From: Salinarimonas ramus
Lineage (GTDB): Bacteria > Pseudomonadota > Alphaproteobacteria > Rhizobiales > Beijerinckiaceae
Length of the DNA: 64,000 nucleotides
Assembly (NCBI RefSeq): GCF_014645695.1
Contig: NZ_BMMF01000006.1
Location: 195,322-259,321, forward strand
Direction: 5' to 3'
Position numbers and translations under genes: made by a program. Positions 43,531 to 51,859 of this stretch are shown here, piece after piece. The notes under the pieces were generated by a model. The model had not been told where the DNA came from. It did no database searches and saw only the letters and a program-made list of their open reading frames with translations. The first letter of the stretch is position 1, and every line of letters starts with the position of its first letter.

Positions 43531-45413
43531 GGCGGAGCGCCCTTCGCGGCCCGCGTCTCGTCGCGGCGCGCCTCGCGCAGAGCCTCGATCGCGCCCACCA
43601 CGCCGCGGGGCGCGAGGAGCACGATGGCGAGGAGGACGAGGCCCAGCACCAGCCGCCAATAGTCGGTGAGCGGCATCGTCTGGTCCTCCATCATGTGGAG
43701 GAGCCCCGCGCCGACGATCGGGCCGATCACCGTCTGCGCGCCCCCGAGAAGCAGCATCGCCAGCGCGTCGACGGAGACCGGGATCGAGAGCACGGTCGGA
43801 TCGATGGCACCCTTCAGGAACGTCCACAGGCCACCCGCGAGGCCGGCGGCGGCGCCCGAGAGCGCGAAGGCGAGCCAGCGCGTGCGACGCACGGCGATGC
43901 CGATCGCCTCCGCCCGCAGGGCCGAATCGCGCGCGGCGCGCAGCGCGTAGCCGAAGGGCGCGTACATGATCCGCCGCAGAGCGAGGATCGCGGCGCCGGC
44001 GAGTGCGAGGACGAGGTAGAAATAGACGATGCGGCCCGACGCCCAGTCCGCCGGCCAGACGCCGACGATGCCGTTGTCGCCGCCCGTCACCTCGACCCAT
44101 TGGAAGGCGACGGCATAGAGGATCTGCGCCACGGCGAGCGTCAGCATCGCGAGGTAGATGCCCGACAGCCGCACGACGAAGGCGCCGAACAAAGCCGCCC
44201 CGAGCCCGGCGACGAGGGGGGCGAGCGCGAGCGCGGCTTCCATGGGGATCGAAAGCGACTTCACCGCGAGCGCCGCGCCGTAGGCGCCCAGCCCGAACCA
44301 GGCGGCGTGGCCGAAGGAGACGAGGCCGCCCACCCCGATGATCAGGTGGAGCGAGAAGGCGACGAGGGCGAGGATCACCGCCTCCGTCGCCACCGTGACG
44401 CCGTAGGCGTCCAGCAGCAGCGGCGCGGCCGCCAGCGCGAGGATGCCGAGGATCGCGAGCGCGTTCTCGACGCCCGTCCACGGCCTGAGCGTCAGCGCGA
44501 ACGCGGCGCCCGGCCCCGCGCCGATCGGCTCGGGCTTGCCGAGGAGGCCGTAGGGACGCACGACCAGCACGATCGCCATCAGGAGAAAGACCACGACGAG
44601 GGTGATCTCGGGAAAGATCAGGATGCCGTAGGCCTGCAGCACGCCGATGAGGATCGCGGCGAGGAAGGCGCCCGTCACCGAGCCCATGCCGCCGATGACG
44701 GTGACGACGAAGGCCTCCGCGATGAGCGCGAGGTCCATCTCCGTGTTGGCCGGCGCGCGTGGGATCTGCAGCGCGCCGCCGAGGCCCGCGAGAAAGGCGC
44801 CCAGGAAGAGCGTGCCGGTGAAGAGCCGCGCCTGGTCGACGCCGAGCGCGCCGACCATCTCGCGGTCCTGCGTCGCCGCACGCACCAGGATGCCGAAGCG
44901 CGTGCGCGTCAGCAGCAGCCACAGCAGGCCGAGCACGATCGGGCCCACCGCGATGAGGAAGAGCTCGTAGAGCGGGAAGCGCCTCCCGAAGATCTCGACG
45001 AAGCCCGTGAGCCCCGGCGCACGCGGCCCCAGCACGTCCTGCGGGCCGATGGTCAGGATCACGAGATCCTGGATGATGAGCACGAGGGCGAAGGTTGCGA
45101 GCAGCTGGAACAGCTCGGGCGCGCGGTAGATGCGGCGCAGCAGCACGATCTCGATGAGCACGCCGAGCAGCCCCACCGCGATCGCGGCGACCGCGATCGC
45201 CGTCCAGAAGCCCAGCGGCTTGCCGAGGCTCGCCATGGCCAGCGGCGCCAGCAGCGCCGCCGCGTAGGCGCCGAGCATCGTCAGCGAGCCGTGGGCGAAG
45301 TTGACGATGCGCGTCACGCCGAAGACCAGCGTCAGCCCGCTCGCGATCAGGAACAGCGAGGAGGCGCTGGCGAGGCCGTTGAGGCCCTGGATGACGAGGA
45401 AGGCGGGATCCAT
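43527..45413 (-). CDS. Fused LivH-LivM permease
   Basis: A 628-aa membrane protein made of a LivH-type half (about residues 1-290; GLTLVFGVTRIVNFAHGSL and AAILIGVLQAYGIL) and a LivM-type half (about 330-610; LIIGVGGLVSFGHAAWFGLG, VVRLSGIYLAMLTLAVAQIL). Most species encode these as two genes; here they are one chain, giving a single-polypeptide channel for branched-chain amino acids, amides or similar. No binding-protein gene is adjacent. It heads the operon and is divergent from a hybrid kinase. Confidence 0.93.
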   Translation of the reverse strand: MDPAFLVIQGLNGLASASSLFLIASGLTLVFGVTRIVNFAHGSLTMLGAYAAALLAPLAMASLGKPLGFWTAIAVAAIAVGLLGVLIEIVLLRRIYRAPELFQLLATFALVLIIQDLVILTIGPQDVLGPRAPGLTGFVEIFGRRFPLYELFLIAVGPIVLGLLWLLLTRTRFGILVRAATQDREMVGALGVDQARLFTGTLFLGAFLAGLGGALQIPRAPANTEMDLALIAEAFVVTVIGGMGSVTGAFLAAILIGVLQAYGILIFPEITLVVVFLLMAIVLVVRPYGLLGKPEPIGAGPGAAFALTLRPWTGVENALAILGILALAAAPLLLDAYGVTVATEAVILALVAFSLHLIIGVGGLVSFGHAAWFGLGAYGAALAVKSLSIPMEAALALAPLVAGLGAALFGAFVVRLSGIYLAMLTLAVAQILYAVAFQWVEVTGGDNGIVGVWPADWASGRIVYFYLVLALAGAAILALRRIMYAPFGYALRAARDSALRAEAIGIAVRRTRWLAFALSGAAAGLAGGLWTFLKGAIDPTVLSIPVSVDALAMLLLGGAQTVIGPIVGAGLLHMMEDQTMPLTDYWRLVLGLVLLAIVLLAPRGVVGAIEALREARRDETRAAKGAPP

Positions 45414-45597
45414 GCGTGACGCGGCATCCGGCGGAGAGGAGGCCCTTGTGCCGCCTGCACGCGCGCGACGCAAGAGCGGGCGATGTCGCGAACGGTCGCG
45501 CGAATGCCGCGGATCTCGTCCACCTCCCGTTCACCGCCTTTCTCAAGCCGCCCTTCAGCGCGCCCGTGCATGGTGCCTCCCGGGAAGGGGAGGTTTC

Positions 45598-47790
45598 ATG
45601 GACGGGCTCTTCATCGTCACGCCGCTCACCATCGCGCTCGCCGTGGCGGGCGCGCTCGCCATCGCGGCGACGGCGGCGGCGCTCCTCATCCTGCGCGATC
45701 ACCTGCGCCTCGAGACGCGCCTGCGCACCCTCGAAGGCGAGACGGAGACGCTGCAGGACAGGCTCTGGCGCGCGCAGGAGAGCGAGCACTTCTTCCGCAC
45801 GCTCGCCGAATCGCAGGTCGACGCCATCGTCCAGCGCGACGCGCAGGGCCGCATCACCTGGGCGAACGACGGCTTCGCCGCCCTCGTCGGCATGCAGCGC
45901 GCCGCCGTGCTGGGCACGGCCCATGCGCCGCGGGTGGTCGAGAGCCGCCCGCCGCGGCTTCGCCCCGACGGCGCGCGCCTCGTCGACGAGGCGATCGAGA
46001 CGGCGGAGGGCGTGCGCTGGATCGGCTGGATCGAGACGCAGGCCCCCGGCCGCCGCGGCAGCCTGGAGACGCTGCGCGCGGGCCGCGAGATCACGGAGCG
46101 CGTCAGCTCCGAGACGGCGCTCGCCGACGCCCGCGCCCGCGCCGAGGCGGCGAGCGAGGCGAAGTCGCGCTTCCTCGCCACCGTCAGTCACGAGTTCCGC
46201 ACGCCGCTCGGCGGCATCCTCGGCATGGCCGACCTCATCCTCGACACGCGCTGCGACCCCGAGCAGACGACCTACGCCCAGGCGATCAAGACCTCTGGCA
46301 CGGCCCTCCTGTCGCTCATCGACGAGATCCTCGACTTCTCCCGGATCGAGGCGGGCAAGCTGACGCTCACCCCCGCGCCGTTCGATCTCGCCGCCTGCGT
46401 GGAGGGCGTCGTCGAGCTCCTCGCACCGCGCGCGCAGGGCAAGGGCATCGAGGTCGCGGGCTTCGCCTCCGTGGCGCTGCCGACGCGGCTCGTGGGCGAC
46501 GAGGCGCGCATCCGCCAGATCCTCGTCAACCTCGCCGGCAACGCGGTGAAGTTCACCGAGAGCGGCGGCGTCGGCGTCGAGGCGCTGCCGGACGACGAGG
46601 GCGGCGGCATCGTGCTGCGCGTCTCCGACACCGGGCCCGGCATCGCCCCCGAGCGCATCCCCGCGCTGTTCGAGGAATTCGAGCAGGGCGACGGCTCGGC
46701 CGCCCGCCGTCATCCGGGAACCGGGCTCGGGCTCGCCATCACCCAGCGGCTCGTCGCCGGCATGGGTGGGGAGATCGCGGTGGAGAGCGCACCGGGCGAG
46801 GGCGCGCGCTTCACCGTGCGGCTGCCGCTCCCGGCGGCGCCGGCGGCCGACCGACCGGCACGGGAGGCCACGGATCCCGCCGTGGCGCTCGCGGGCAAGC
46901 GCATCCTCGTCCTCGCCCGCTCGCCCTTCGAGGCGCCCTTCATCGCGCGGCGGCTCGAGGAGGTGGGCGCGCGCACCTCCGTCGTCGGCACGGAGGGCGA
47001 GACGCTCGCCAAGATCGCCATGGCCGATCCGCAGGACGGCTTCGACGCGCTCATCGTCGATTGCGCGCTGGGCGACGATCTCGCGCGCGACGTCGCCGCG
47101 GCGGCGCGGGAGGCCGGCGTCTCGCGGGCCGTGGTCCTGCTCTCGCCCTTCGAGCGGCGCGATCTCGGCTCGCCCACGGCGGCCGGCTACGACAGCTATC
47201 TCGTCAAGCCCGTGCGCGCCCGCTCGCTCGTGGAACGTCTCGTCGAGCCCGTCGCCCCGCGCCCGATCGTTCCCGCGCAGGCCGAGGAGGAGAGCGGCAC
47301 GCCGCGCGCCCTGCGCCGGCTGCCGGGCGAGCGGGGCAACGCGCCGCGACCCGGCGCGCCGCGCGTGCTCCTCGCGGAGGACAACGAGATCAACGCGCTC
47401 CTCGCCCTCAAGGCGCTGGAGAAGCGCGGCGCCGTGGTCGACTGGGCCAAGGACGGGCACGAGGCGGTGGCGCTGGCGGAGGCCTCCTTCGCGGGCCTGC
47501 GCCCCGATTACGACGTCGTCCTCATGGACATCCGCATGCCCGAGCTCGACGGGCTCGAGGCGACGCGGCGCATCCGCACGCTCGAGCGGGCGCTCGGCCG
47601 GCGGCGGCCGCGCCGGATCGTGGCGCTCACCGCCAACGTGCTCAAGGAGGACGAGGAGGCCGCCCGTGCGGCCGGCCTCGACGGCTTCCTGCCCAAACCC
47701 TTCGAGCCGCGAATGCTGGATGCGCTCATCGGCGACGCGCTGGTCGGGCAGCCGGCCTCCGGGGAGGCGTCCCTCGCCCAGGCGGGCTGA
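45598..47790 (+). CDS. Hybrid sensor histidine kinase/response regulator
   Basis: A 730-aa kinase with one N-terminal membrane helix (about residues 8-32), a coiled coil and a PAS domain (about 60-165). HisKA has His198 (FLATVSHEFRTPLG), the HATPase is complete (NLAGNAVKFTESG, VSDTGPGIAPE, GTGLGLAIT), and two receiver domains follow. The first (about 433-550) keeps Asp488 but has LARSP in place of the acidic pair, so it is probably a pseudo-receiver. The second (about 586-712) is intact (AEDNEIN, Asp644, LTANVLKED). No downstream partner is adjacent; the GGGGAGG before the ATG is a strong ribosome-binding site. Confidence 0.92.
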   Translation: MDGLFIVTPLTIALAVAGALAIAATAAALLILRDHLRLETRLRTLEGETETLQDRLWRAQESEHFFRTLAESQVDAIVQRDAQGRITWANDGFAALVGMQRAAVLGTAHAPRVVESRPPRLRPDGARLVDEAIETAEGVRWIGWIETQAPGRRGSLETLRAGREITERVSSETALADARARAEAASEAKSRFLATVSHEFRTPLGGILGMADLILDTRCDPEQTTYAQAIKTSGTALLSLIDEILDFSRIEAGKLTLTPAPFDLAACVEGVVELLAPRAQGKGIEVAGFASVALPTRLVGDEARIRQILVNLAGNAVKFTESGGVGVEALPDDEGGGIVLRVSDTGPGIAPERIPALFEEFEQGDGSAARRHPGTGLGLAITQRLVAGMGGEIAVESAPGEGARFTVRLPLPAAPAADRPAREATDPAVALAGKRILVLARSPFEAPFIARRLEEVGARTSVVGTEGETLAKIAMADPQDGFDALIVDCALGDDLARDVAAAAREAGVSRAVVLLSPFERRDLGSPTAAGYDSYLVKPVRARSLVERLVEPVAPRPIVPAQAEEESGTPRALRRLPGERGNAPRPGAPRVLLAEDNEINALLALKALEKRGAVVDWAKDGHEAVALAEASFAGLRPDYDVVLMDIRMPELDGLEATRRIRTLERALGRRRPRRIVALTANVLKEDEEAARAAGLDGFLPKPFEPRMLDALIGDALVGQPASGEASLAQAG

Positions 47791-47968
47791 GCGAAGCGGA
47801 GGAATCCGTATCCGCTCTCTTCCAGGCTATCCTCGCATTTCTGCGCCGGCTAACGTGACGAGCGAAACCAATCTGTCACAATCGTGTTGAATGGCTATGG
47901 TTCAAGAGCCGCACGGCGGACGCGGCGAAAGATTCGCGACGCGGAGGATACCGCCCGACGAGGATGAA

Positions 47969-48991
47969 ATGGCGCCGTTTCCCGCTGTCGAAACGACGTC
48001 GAGCCGGCTTCCGAGCCGCTTCGGCTTCATGTTGACCTCTCCCCCCATCGGCGACTTCGTGCGTCCCTTCCGTAAGAAGGGCTCGGCGGCCATCGCGTTC
48101 CTGCGCGGCGCGAACATGAACCGCGCCCCCGTGCGCCGGCCGCTCGACCCCGTGCTCGGCCGCATCGGCGCGCTCGAGGTCCGCCTCGCCACGACGCCGC
48201 GGGAGATCCGCGCCGCCCAGCGCCTGCGCTACAAGGTGTTCTACGAGGAGGGCCGGGCGCTGCCGCACACGGCCTCCGCGCTCGCGCGTCGCGACTTCGA
48301 CGAGTACGACGCGATCTGCGATCACCTTCTCGTCCTCGACCATTCAGCGCCCTCCAACCTCGGCGAGCCCGCCCGCAAGCTGCGCGGCGTGCCGGCGCGC
48401 ACGAAGCATCCGGCCGTCGTCGGCACCTATCGCCTGCTGCGCCAGGAGGTGGCCGAGCGGCATTTCGGCTTCTACACACAGGCCGAATACGACATCGCCC
48501 CGATCCTCGCGGCGCATCCGACGAAGCGCTTCCTCGAGCTCGGCCGTTCCTGCGTGCTCAAGCCCTACCGCAACAAGCGCACGGTGGAGCTGCTCTGGCA
48601 CGGCATCTGGAGCTACGTGCTGCATCACAAGGTGGACGTGATGCTCGGCTGCGCGAGCCTGGAGGGCACCGATCCGCAGGCGTTGGCGCTGCCGCTCTCC
48701 TTCCTGCACCACCACGCCGCAGCCGATAGCGATTGGCGGGCCCGTGCCGTGGCCGATCGCTACGTGCCCATGGACCGCCTGCCCGAGAGCGCCGTCGACT
48801 CCAAGGCGGCGCTGCACGCGCTGCCGCCGCTGATCAAGGGTTATCTGCGGCTCGGCGCGCGCTTCGGCGACGGCGCCGTGGTGGACCGCCAGTTCGGCAC
48901 GACGGACGTGCTCGTGGTACTGCCGGTCTCCGCGATCAGCCCGCGCTACGTGGCCCATTTCGGCGCCGACGCGGGCCGCCACGCGGCGTGA
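47969..48991 (+). CDS. olsB: OlsB-like GNAT N-acyltransferase
   Basis: A 340-aa acyltransferase of the hemolysin-like GNAT group that N-acylates ornithine to lyso-ornithine lipid. Blocks seen are LEVRLATTPREIRAAQRLRY, KVFYEEGRALP, DEYDAICDHLLVLD, VVGTYRLLRQEVAERHFGFY, FLELGRSCVLKPYRNKRTVE and MLGCASLEGTDP. Ornithine lipids are phosphorus-free membrane lipids. The partner OlsA is not adjacent. The ATG at 47969 has GAGG 5 bp upstream; an ATG at 47891 is in frame but has no site. Confidence 0.85.
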   Translation: MAPFPAVETTSSRLPSRFGFMLTSPPIGDFVRPFRKKGSAAIAFLRGANMNRAPVRRPLDPVLGRIGALEVRLATTPREIRAAQRLRYKVFYEEGRALPHTASALARRDFDEYDAICDHLLVLDHSAPSNLGEPARKLRGVPARTKHPAVVGTYRLLRQEVAERHFGFYTQAEYDIAPILAAHPTKRFLELGRSCVLKPYRNKRTVELLWHGIWSYVLHHKVDVMLGCASLEGTDPQALALPLSFLHHHAAADSDWRARAVADRYVPMDRLPESAVDSKAALHALPPLIKGYLRLGARFGDGAVVDRQFGTTDVLVVLPVSAISPRYVAHFGADAGRHAA

Positions 48992-49001
48992 CGCTTCGAG
49001 A

Positions 49002-49862
49002 TCAAGGCGCGTCGGCGAGCGCCGTGATCCCCTCGCGATAGGTCGGATAGAGGAGCGCGACGCCGAGCTCCTCGCGCAGGCGCCGGTTCGAGACGCGCTT
49101 GGACGTCGACCAGAAGGCGCGCCCCATGGGCGAGAGCTCGGCCTCCTCGAAGGGGATCTCCGGCGGCGGCGCGATGCCGGCGACCTCGCCCGCATAGGCG
49201 ATCACGTCCTGCGGCGGCGTCGGCTCGTCGTCGACGACGTTGTAGACGCCGCCCGCGCGTCCGCGCACGAAGGCGGCGTTCACCGCCTGCGCGATGTCGG
49301 CGACGTGGATGCGGTTGAAGACCTGGCCCGGCTTGACGATCCGGCGGGCCGTGCCCGCGCGCAGCTGCAGGATCGGATTGCGGCCCGGCCCGTAGATCCC
49401 CCCGAGGCGCAGGACGCACACGCGCTTGCCGCTGCGCGCGCCGAGCGCCAGCCAGGCCGCCTCCGCGTCGGCTCGGGCGTCCGCGCGGGCATGCTTCGGT
49501 GCGAGCGGCGTGTCCTCGTCGACCCAGCCTCCATTCGCATCGCCATAGACGCCGATCGTGGAGAGATAGACGATCGCCTCGATCCGCGGCGCCGCCGCGA
49601 TCGCCTCGCCGAAGGCGGCGAGCGCGGGGTCGACCCCGTCCCGCGGCGGAATCGAGAGCAGGACGTGCGTGGCGTGCGTGAGATCGCCTTCGATGCGCGG
49701 ATCGACGTTTTCGGGCGAGAACAGCCGCGCGGTAATGCCGTCCGCTTCCAGCGCCGCCGCCTTCTCGGGCGAGCGCACCGTGCCGACGACCGTCGCGAAC
49801 GCCCCCTGCCGCACGGTCTGCGCCGCGCTGTACCCGAACCCGAACCCGACCAGCACGCTCAC
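49002..49862 (-). CDS. NAD(P)-binding SDR/epimerase-like protein (YeeZ type)
   Basis: A 286-aa Rossmann-fold protein of the extended SDR/NAD-epimerase group. The N-terminal GFGFGYSAAQ glycine motif, YLSTIGVYGDANGGWVDE, RLGGIYGPGRNPI and FNRIHVADIAQAV are family features. The catalytic Tyr-x-x-x-Lys motif is absent, as usual for YeeZ relatives. Converges with olsB. Substrate unknown. Confidence 0.86.
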   Translation of the reverse strand: MSVLVGFGFGYSAAQTVRQGAFATVVGTVRSPEKAAALEADGITARLFSPENVDPRIEGDLTHATHVLLSIPPRDGVDPALAAFGEAIAAAPRIEAIVYLSTIGVYGDANGGWVDEDTPLAPKHARADARADAEAAWLALGARSGKRVCVLRLGGIYGPGRNPILQLRAGTARRIVKPGQVFNRIHVADIAQAVNAAFVRGRAGGVYNVVDDEPTPPQDVIAYAGEVAGIAPPPEIPFEEAELSPMGRAFWSTSKRVSNRRLREELGVALLYPTYREGITALADAP

Positions 49863-49980
49863 GCCGCTCTCCCGATTGATTGTGCGGGCGCGAGTGTAGA
49901 GGGGATCGGGGTGGCGGGGAACAGTTCGTGGGTGGATCGCGGCGGTTGGCTAGAGTTGGCCAGTGATCCTGGTGCCCGGC

Positions 49981-50337
49981 TCACCAGGCCGGGCCATCCA
50001 CGATCTCCCACTCCTCCTCGGCTTCGATCGCCTCGGCCGCCAGCGTAGCGACCGCCTTCATCTCGGCGTCGGTGAGGTCGTCCGAGCAATCGTCGCGGAC
50101 CGGCCGCTCGGTCTGCGGCCGGTCCGTGTCGTCGACGATGTGCCTGCGTAGGGGGGCATCCGATCCACTATTCGCTTCTTTCGATCTCCCGACATTATGG
50201 AGACGTATGACCTCCCTGTCCAGGATGATCGCATCACGACAAGAAGAGCATCTCAGGGTAGAATGATTCCGTCGCCGTTCCTTCAAGCGCTTCACCGCAG
50301 CGGCGCCATCAGCGTCGCCTTCGCCCGCTGGATCCAT
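49981..50337 (-). CDS. Uncertain small ORF
   Basis: The 429-bp gap between the SDR gene and the phospholipase D-like gene holds an open frame of 118 codons. The last 45 residues are acidic and helical (DLTDAEMKAVATLAAEAIEA) and look protein-like, while the first half is not convincing. The start is unclear, and the 5' end overlaps the 3' end of the PLD gene by 46 bp. No family is recognised; it may be a chance ORF. I see nothing else in the gap. Confidence 0.3.
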   Translation of the reverse strand: MDPAGEGDADGAAAVKRLKERRRNHSTLRCSSCRDAIILDREVIRLHNVGRSKEANSGSDAPLRRHIVDDTDRPQTERPVRDDCSDDLTDAEMKAVATLAAEAIEAEEEWEIVDGPAW

Positions 50338-51770
50338 TTCGGCGGGCGCTCGGGGTCGAGCAGGTCGTTCTCGGCGAGGAGCTCCTCGGCGGGGCCGATG
50401 GGGTCCGGCTCGTAGGGCGCGAGGGTGCGGCCGTGGCCGCTCAGGCGATCGACGGCGCCGACGAGGCCGTGCTCGGCGATGGCCTGCTCCACAGCCTCCG
50501 GCGTCGTCGCCAGATGCTCGGCCAGGAGATCGGCGCGCACGTCGAGGATGCGCCGGCGGCGCTCCGCGGCGTCGGGCGCGCCCTCAACCGCCTCGATGGC
50601 GACGTCGCACTCCGTGTCGAAGCCCATGGAGCGGTTGTTGAGGTTCGACGAGCCGATGCGGATGAGGCGGTCGTCGACGATGAGGATCTTGGCGTGGACG
50701 TAGATGTCCTCGCCCGCATGCGTCACCGGCGTGTAGATCCGGAAGCGGTCGAAGACGTCGGCGTCGCGCACGAGCTTGAGCAGGCGGGCGCGTGCGGTGT
50801 CCATCGTCGCCGCCTCGAGATAGCCGTCCGCCGACATCGGGTTGACGATGACGATCTGCGGCCCGTCGGCCTCGCGCAGGCGCCCGGCGATCACCTCCGC
50901 GATGGTGCGGGATGCGAAGTACTGGCTCTCGCAATAGATCGTCTCGCGTGCCTCGCGGATGCACGACAAGAGCAGGCTCTCCACCTCGAAGATCTTGGGA
51001 TGGTTGCCGAAGAGCGGCGCCGTGCGCGCGATGCCGACGTCGACGTCGACGAAGGTCGGCGCGACCCCGCTCGGCCAGATCGGCGCGCGGGCCGGCGGCG
51101 GCTCGAGCTCCTCGCCGGTGGCGAGCTTCCAGCGCTGGCGGGCGTGCTCGGCGAGCGACTTCGCGGCGTCGCCGTCGAGCGCCATGGTCGCGTCGTGCCA
51201 CGGGCCGTAGGCGCGCCCGCTCGGGCGCAGGCGTCGCTCGTCGCCGTCGAGATGCCCGCGCGTGTCCCAGCGATCGGCGGTCATGTCGATGCCGCCGCAG
51301 AAGGCGAAGACGTCGTCGATGGCGACGATCTTCTGGTGATGCGCGGCTCCCGGCGGGTGGGCGCCGTCGAGGTGGAAGCGAATGTTCTCGCTCGTCGTCC
51401 AATCGAGGATCATCAGCGGCGTCGAGCCCCGGCCCAGCGCCTGGATCATGCCGAGATCCCATTTGAGGACGTAGATCCGCAGCTCCGGCCGCGTCTTGGA
51501 AATCCAGCGCAGGAAGGGCCCGAGCGCGTTCGGCCCCTCCATCGTCGCGCCGTCGGGCTCGAACTGGATGCGCAGATCGAAATCCCAGCCGATCAGCATG
51601 ATCGTGTGGCGGGCGGCGAGCATCGCCTCCTTCACCGCGCGGAAATAGTCCTGCGCGTCGACGACGAGGCCGGCGCGGTCGGCGTGGGCGATGCGCCAGC
51701 AGGTGTCGCCCGGTCGCAGGATGCGGTGAGGCGCGGGCGAATCGTCCGCGCGCGCGGCGGTCGTGGACAT
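50292..51770 (-). CDS. Phospholipase D-family protein (cardiolipin-synthase-like)
   Basis: A 492-aa enzyme with two HKD motifs: HHQKIVAIDD (first; HxKx4D) and HAKILIVDDRLIRIGSSNLN (second). These pair to form one active site for hydrolysis or transfer of a phosphodiester. IMLIGWDFDLRIQFEP opens the first lobe. No membrane anchor is seen, unlike classical ClsA. The start has GGAGGAGG 6 bp upstream. It lies 89 bp after the GGDEF/EAL gene on the same strand and may be cotranscribed. Confidence 0.9.
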   Translation of the reverse strand: MSTTAARADDSPAPHRILRPGDTCWRIAHADRAGLVVDAQDYFRAVKEAMLAARHTIMLIGWDFDLRIQFEPDGATMEGPNALGPFLRWISKTRPELRIYVLKWDLGMIQALGRGSTPLMILDWTTSENIRFHLDGAHPPGAAHHQKIVAIDDVFAFCGGIDMTADRWDTRGHLDGDERRLRPSGRAYGPWHDATMALDGDAAKSLAEHARQRWKLATGEELEPPPARAPIWPSGVAPTFVDVDVGIARTAPLFGNHPKIFEVESLLLSCIREARETIYCESQYFASRTIAEVIAGRLREADGPQIVIVNPMSADGYLEAATMDTARARLLKLVRDADVFDRFRIYTPVTHAGEDIYVHAKILIVDDRLIRIGSSNLNNRSMGFDTECDVAIEAVEGAPDAAERRRRILDVRADLLAEHLATTPEAVEQAIAEHGLVGAVDRLSGHGRTLAPYEPDPIGPAEELLAENDLLDPERPPKWIQRAKATLMAPLR

Positions 51771-51859
51771 CGGTCACCTCCTCCGGCGCCGAGGCCGGTC
51801 CCGCGAAACAACCGGGAGCGCGCGGGAGCGGTTCCGCGCGAGCGGTGCCGGTTTCTCGA

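Noticed and set aside
43531..47460. 1577-codon minus-strand frame containing livG
   Set aside because: Only the last 267 codons are LivG; the rest is antisense to the LivHM frame and the hybrid kinase.
50150..50290. Possible small RNA or gene in the AT-richer gap before the phospholipase D-like gene
   Set aside because: No terminator, promoter or conserved motif could be made out beyond the weak ORF already listed.
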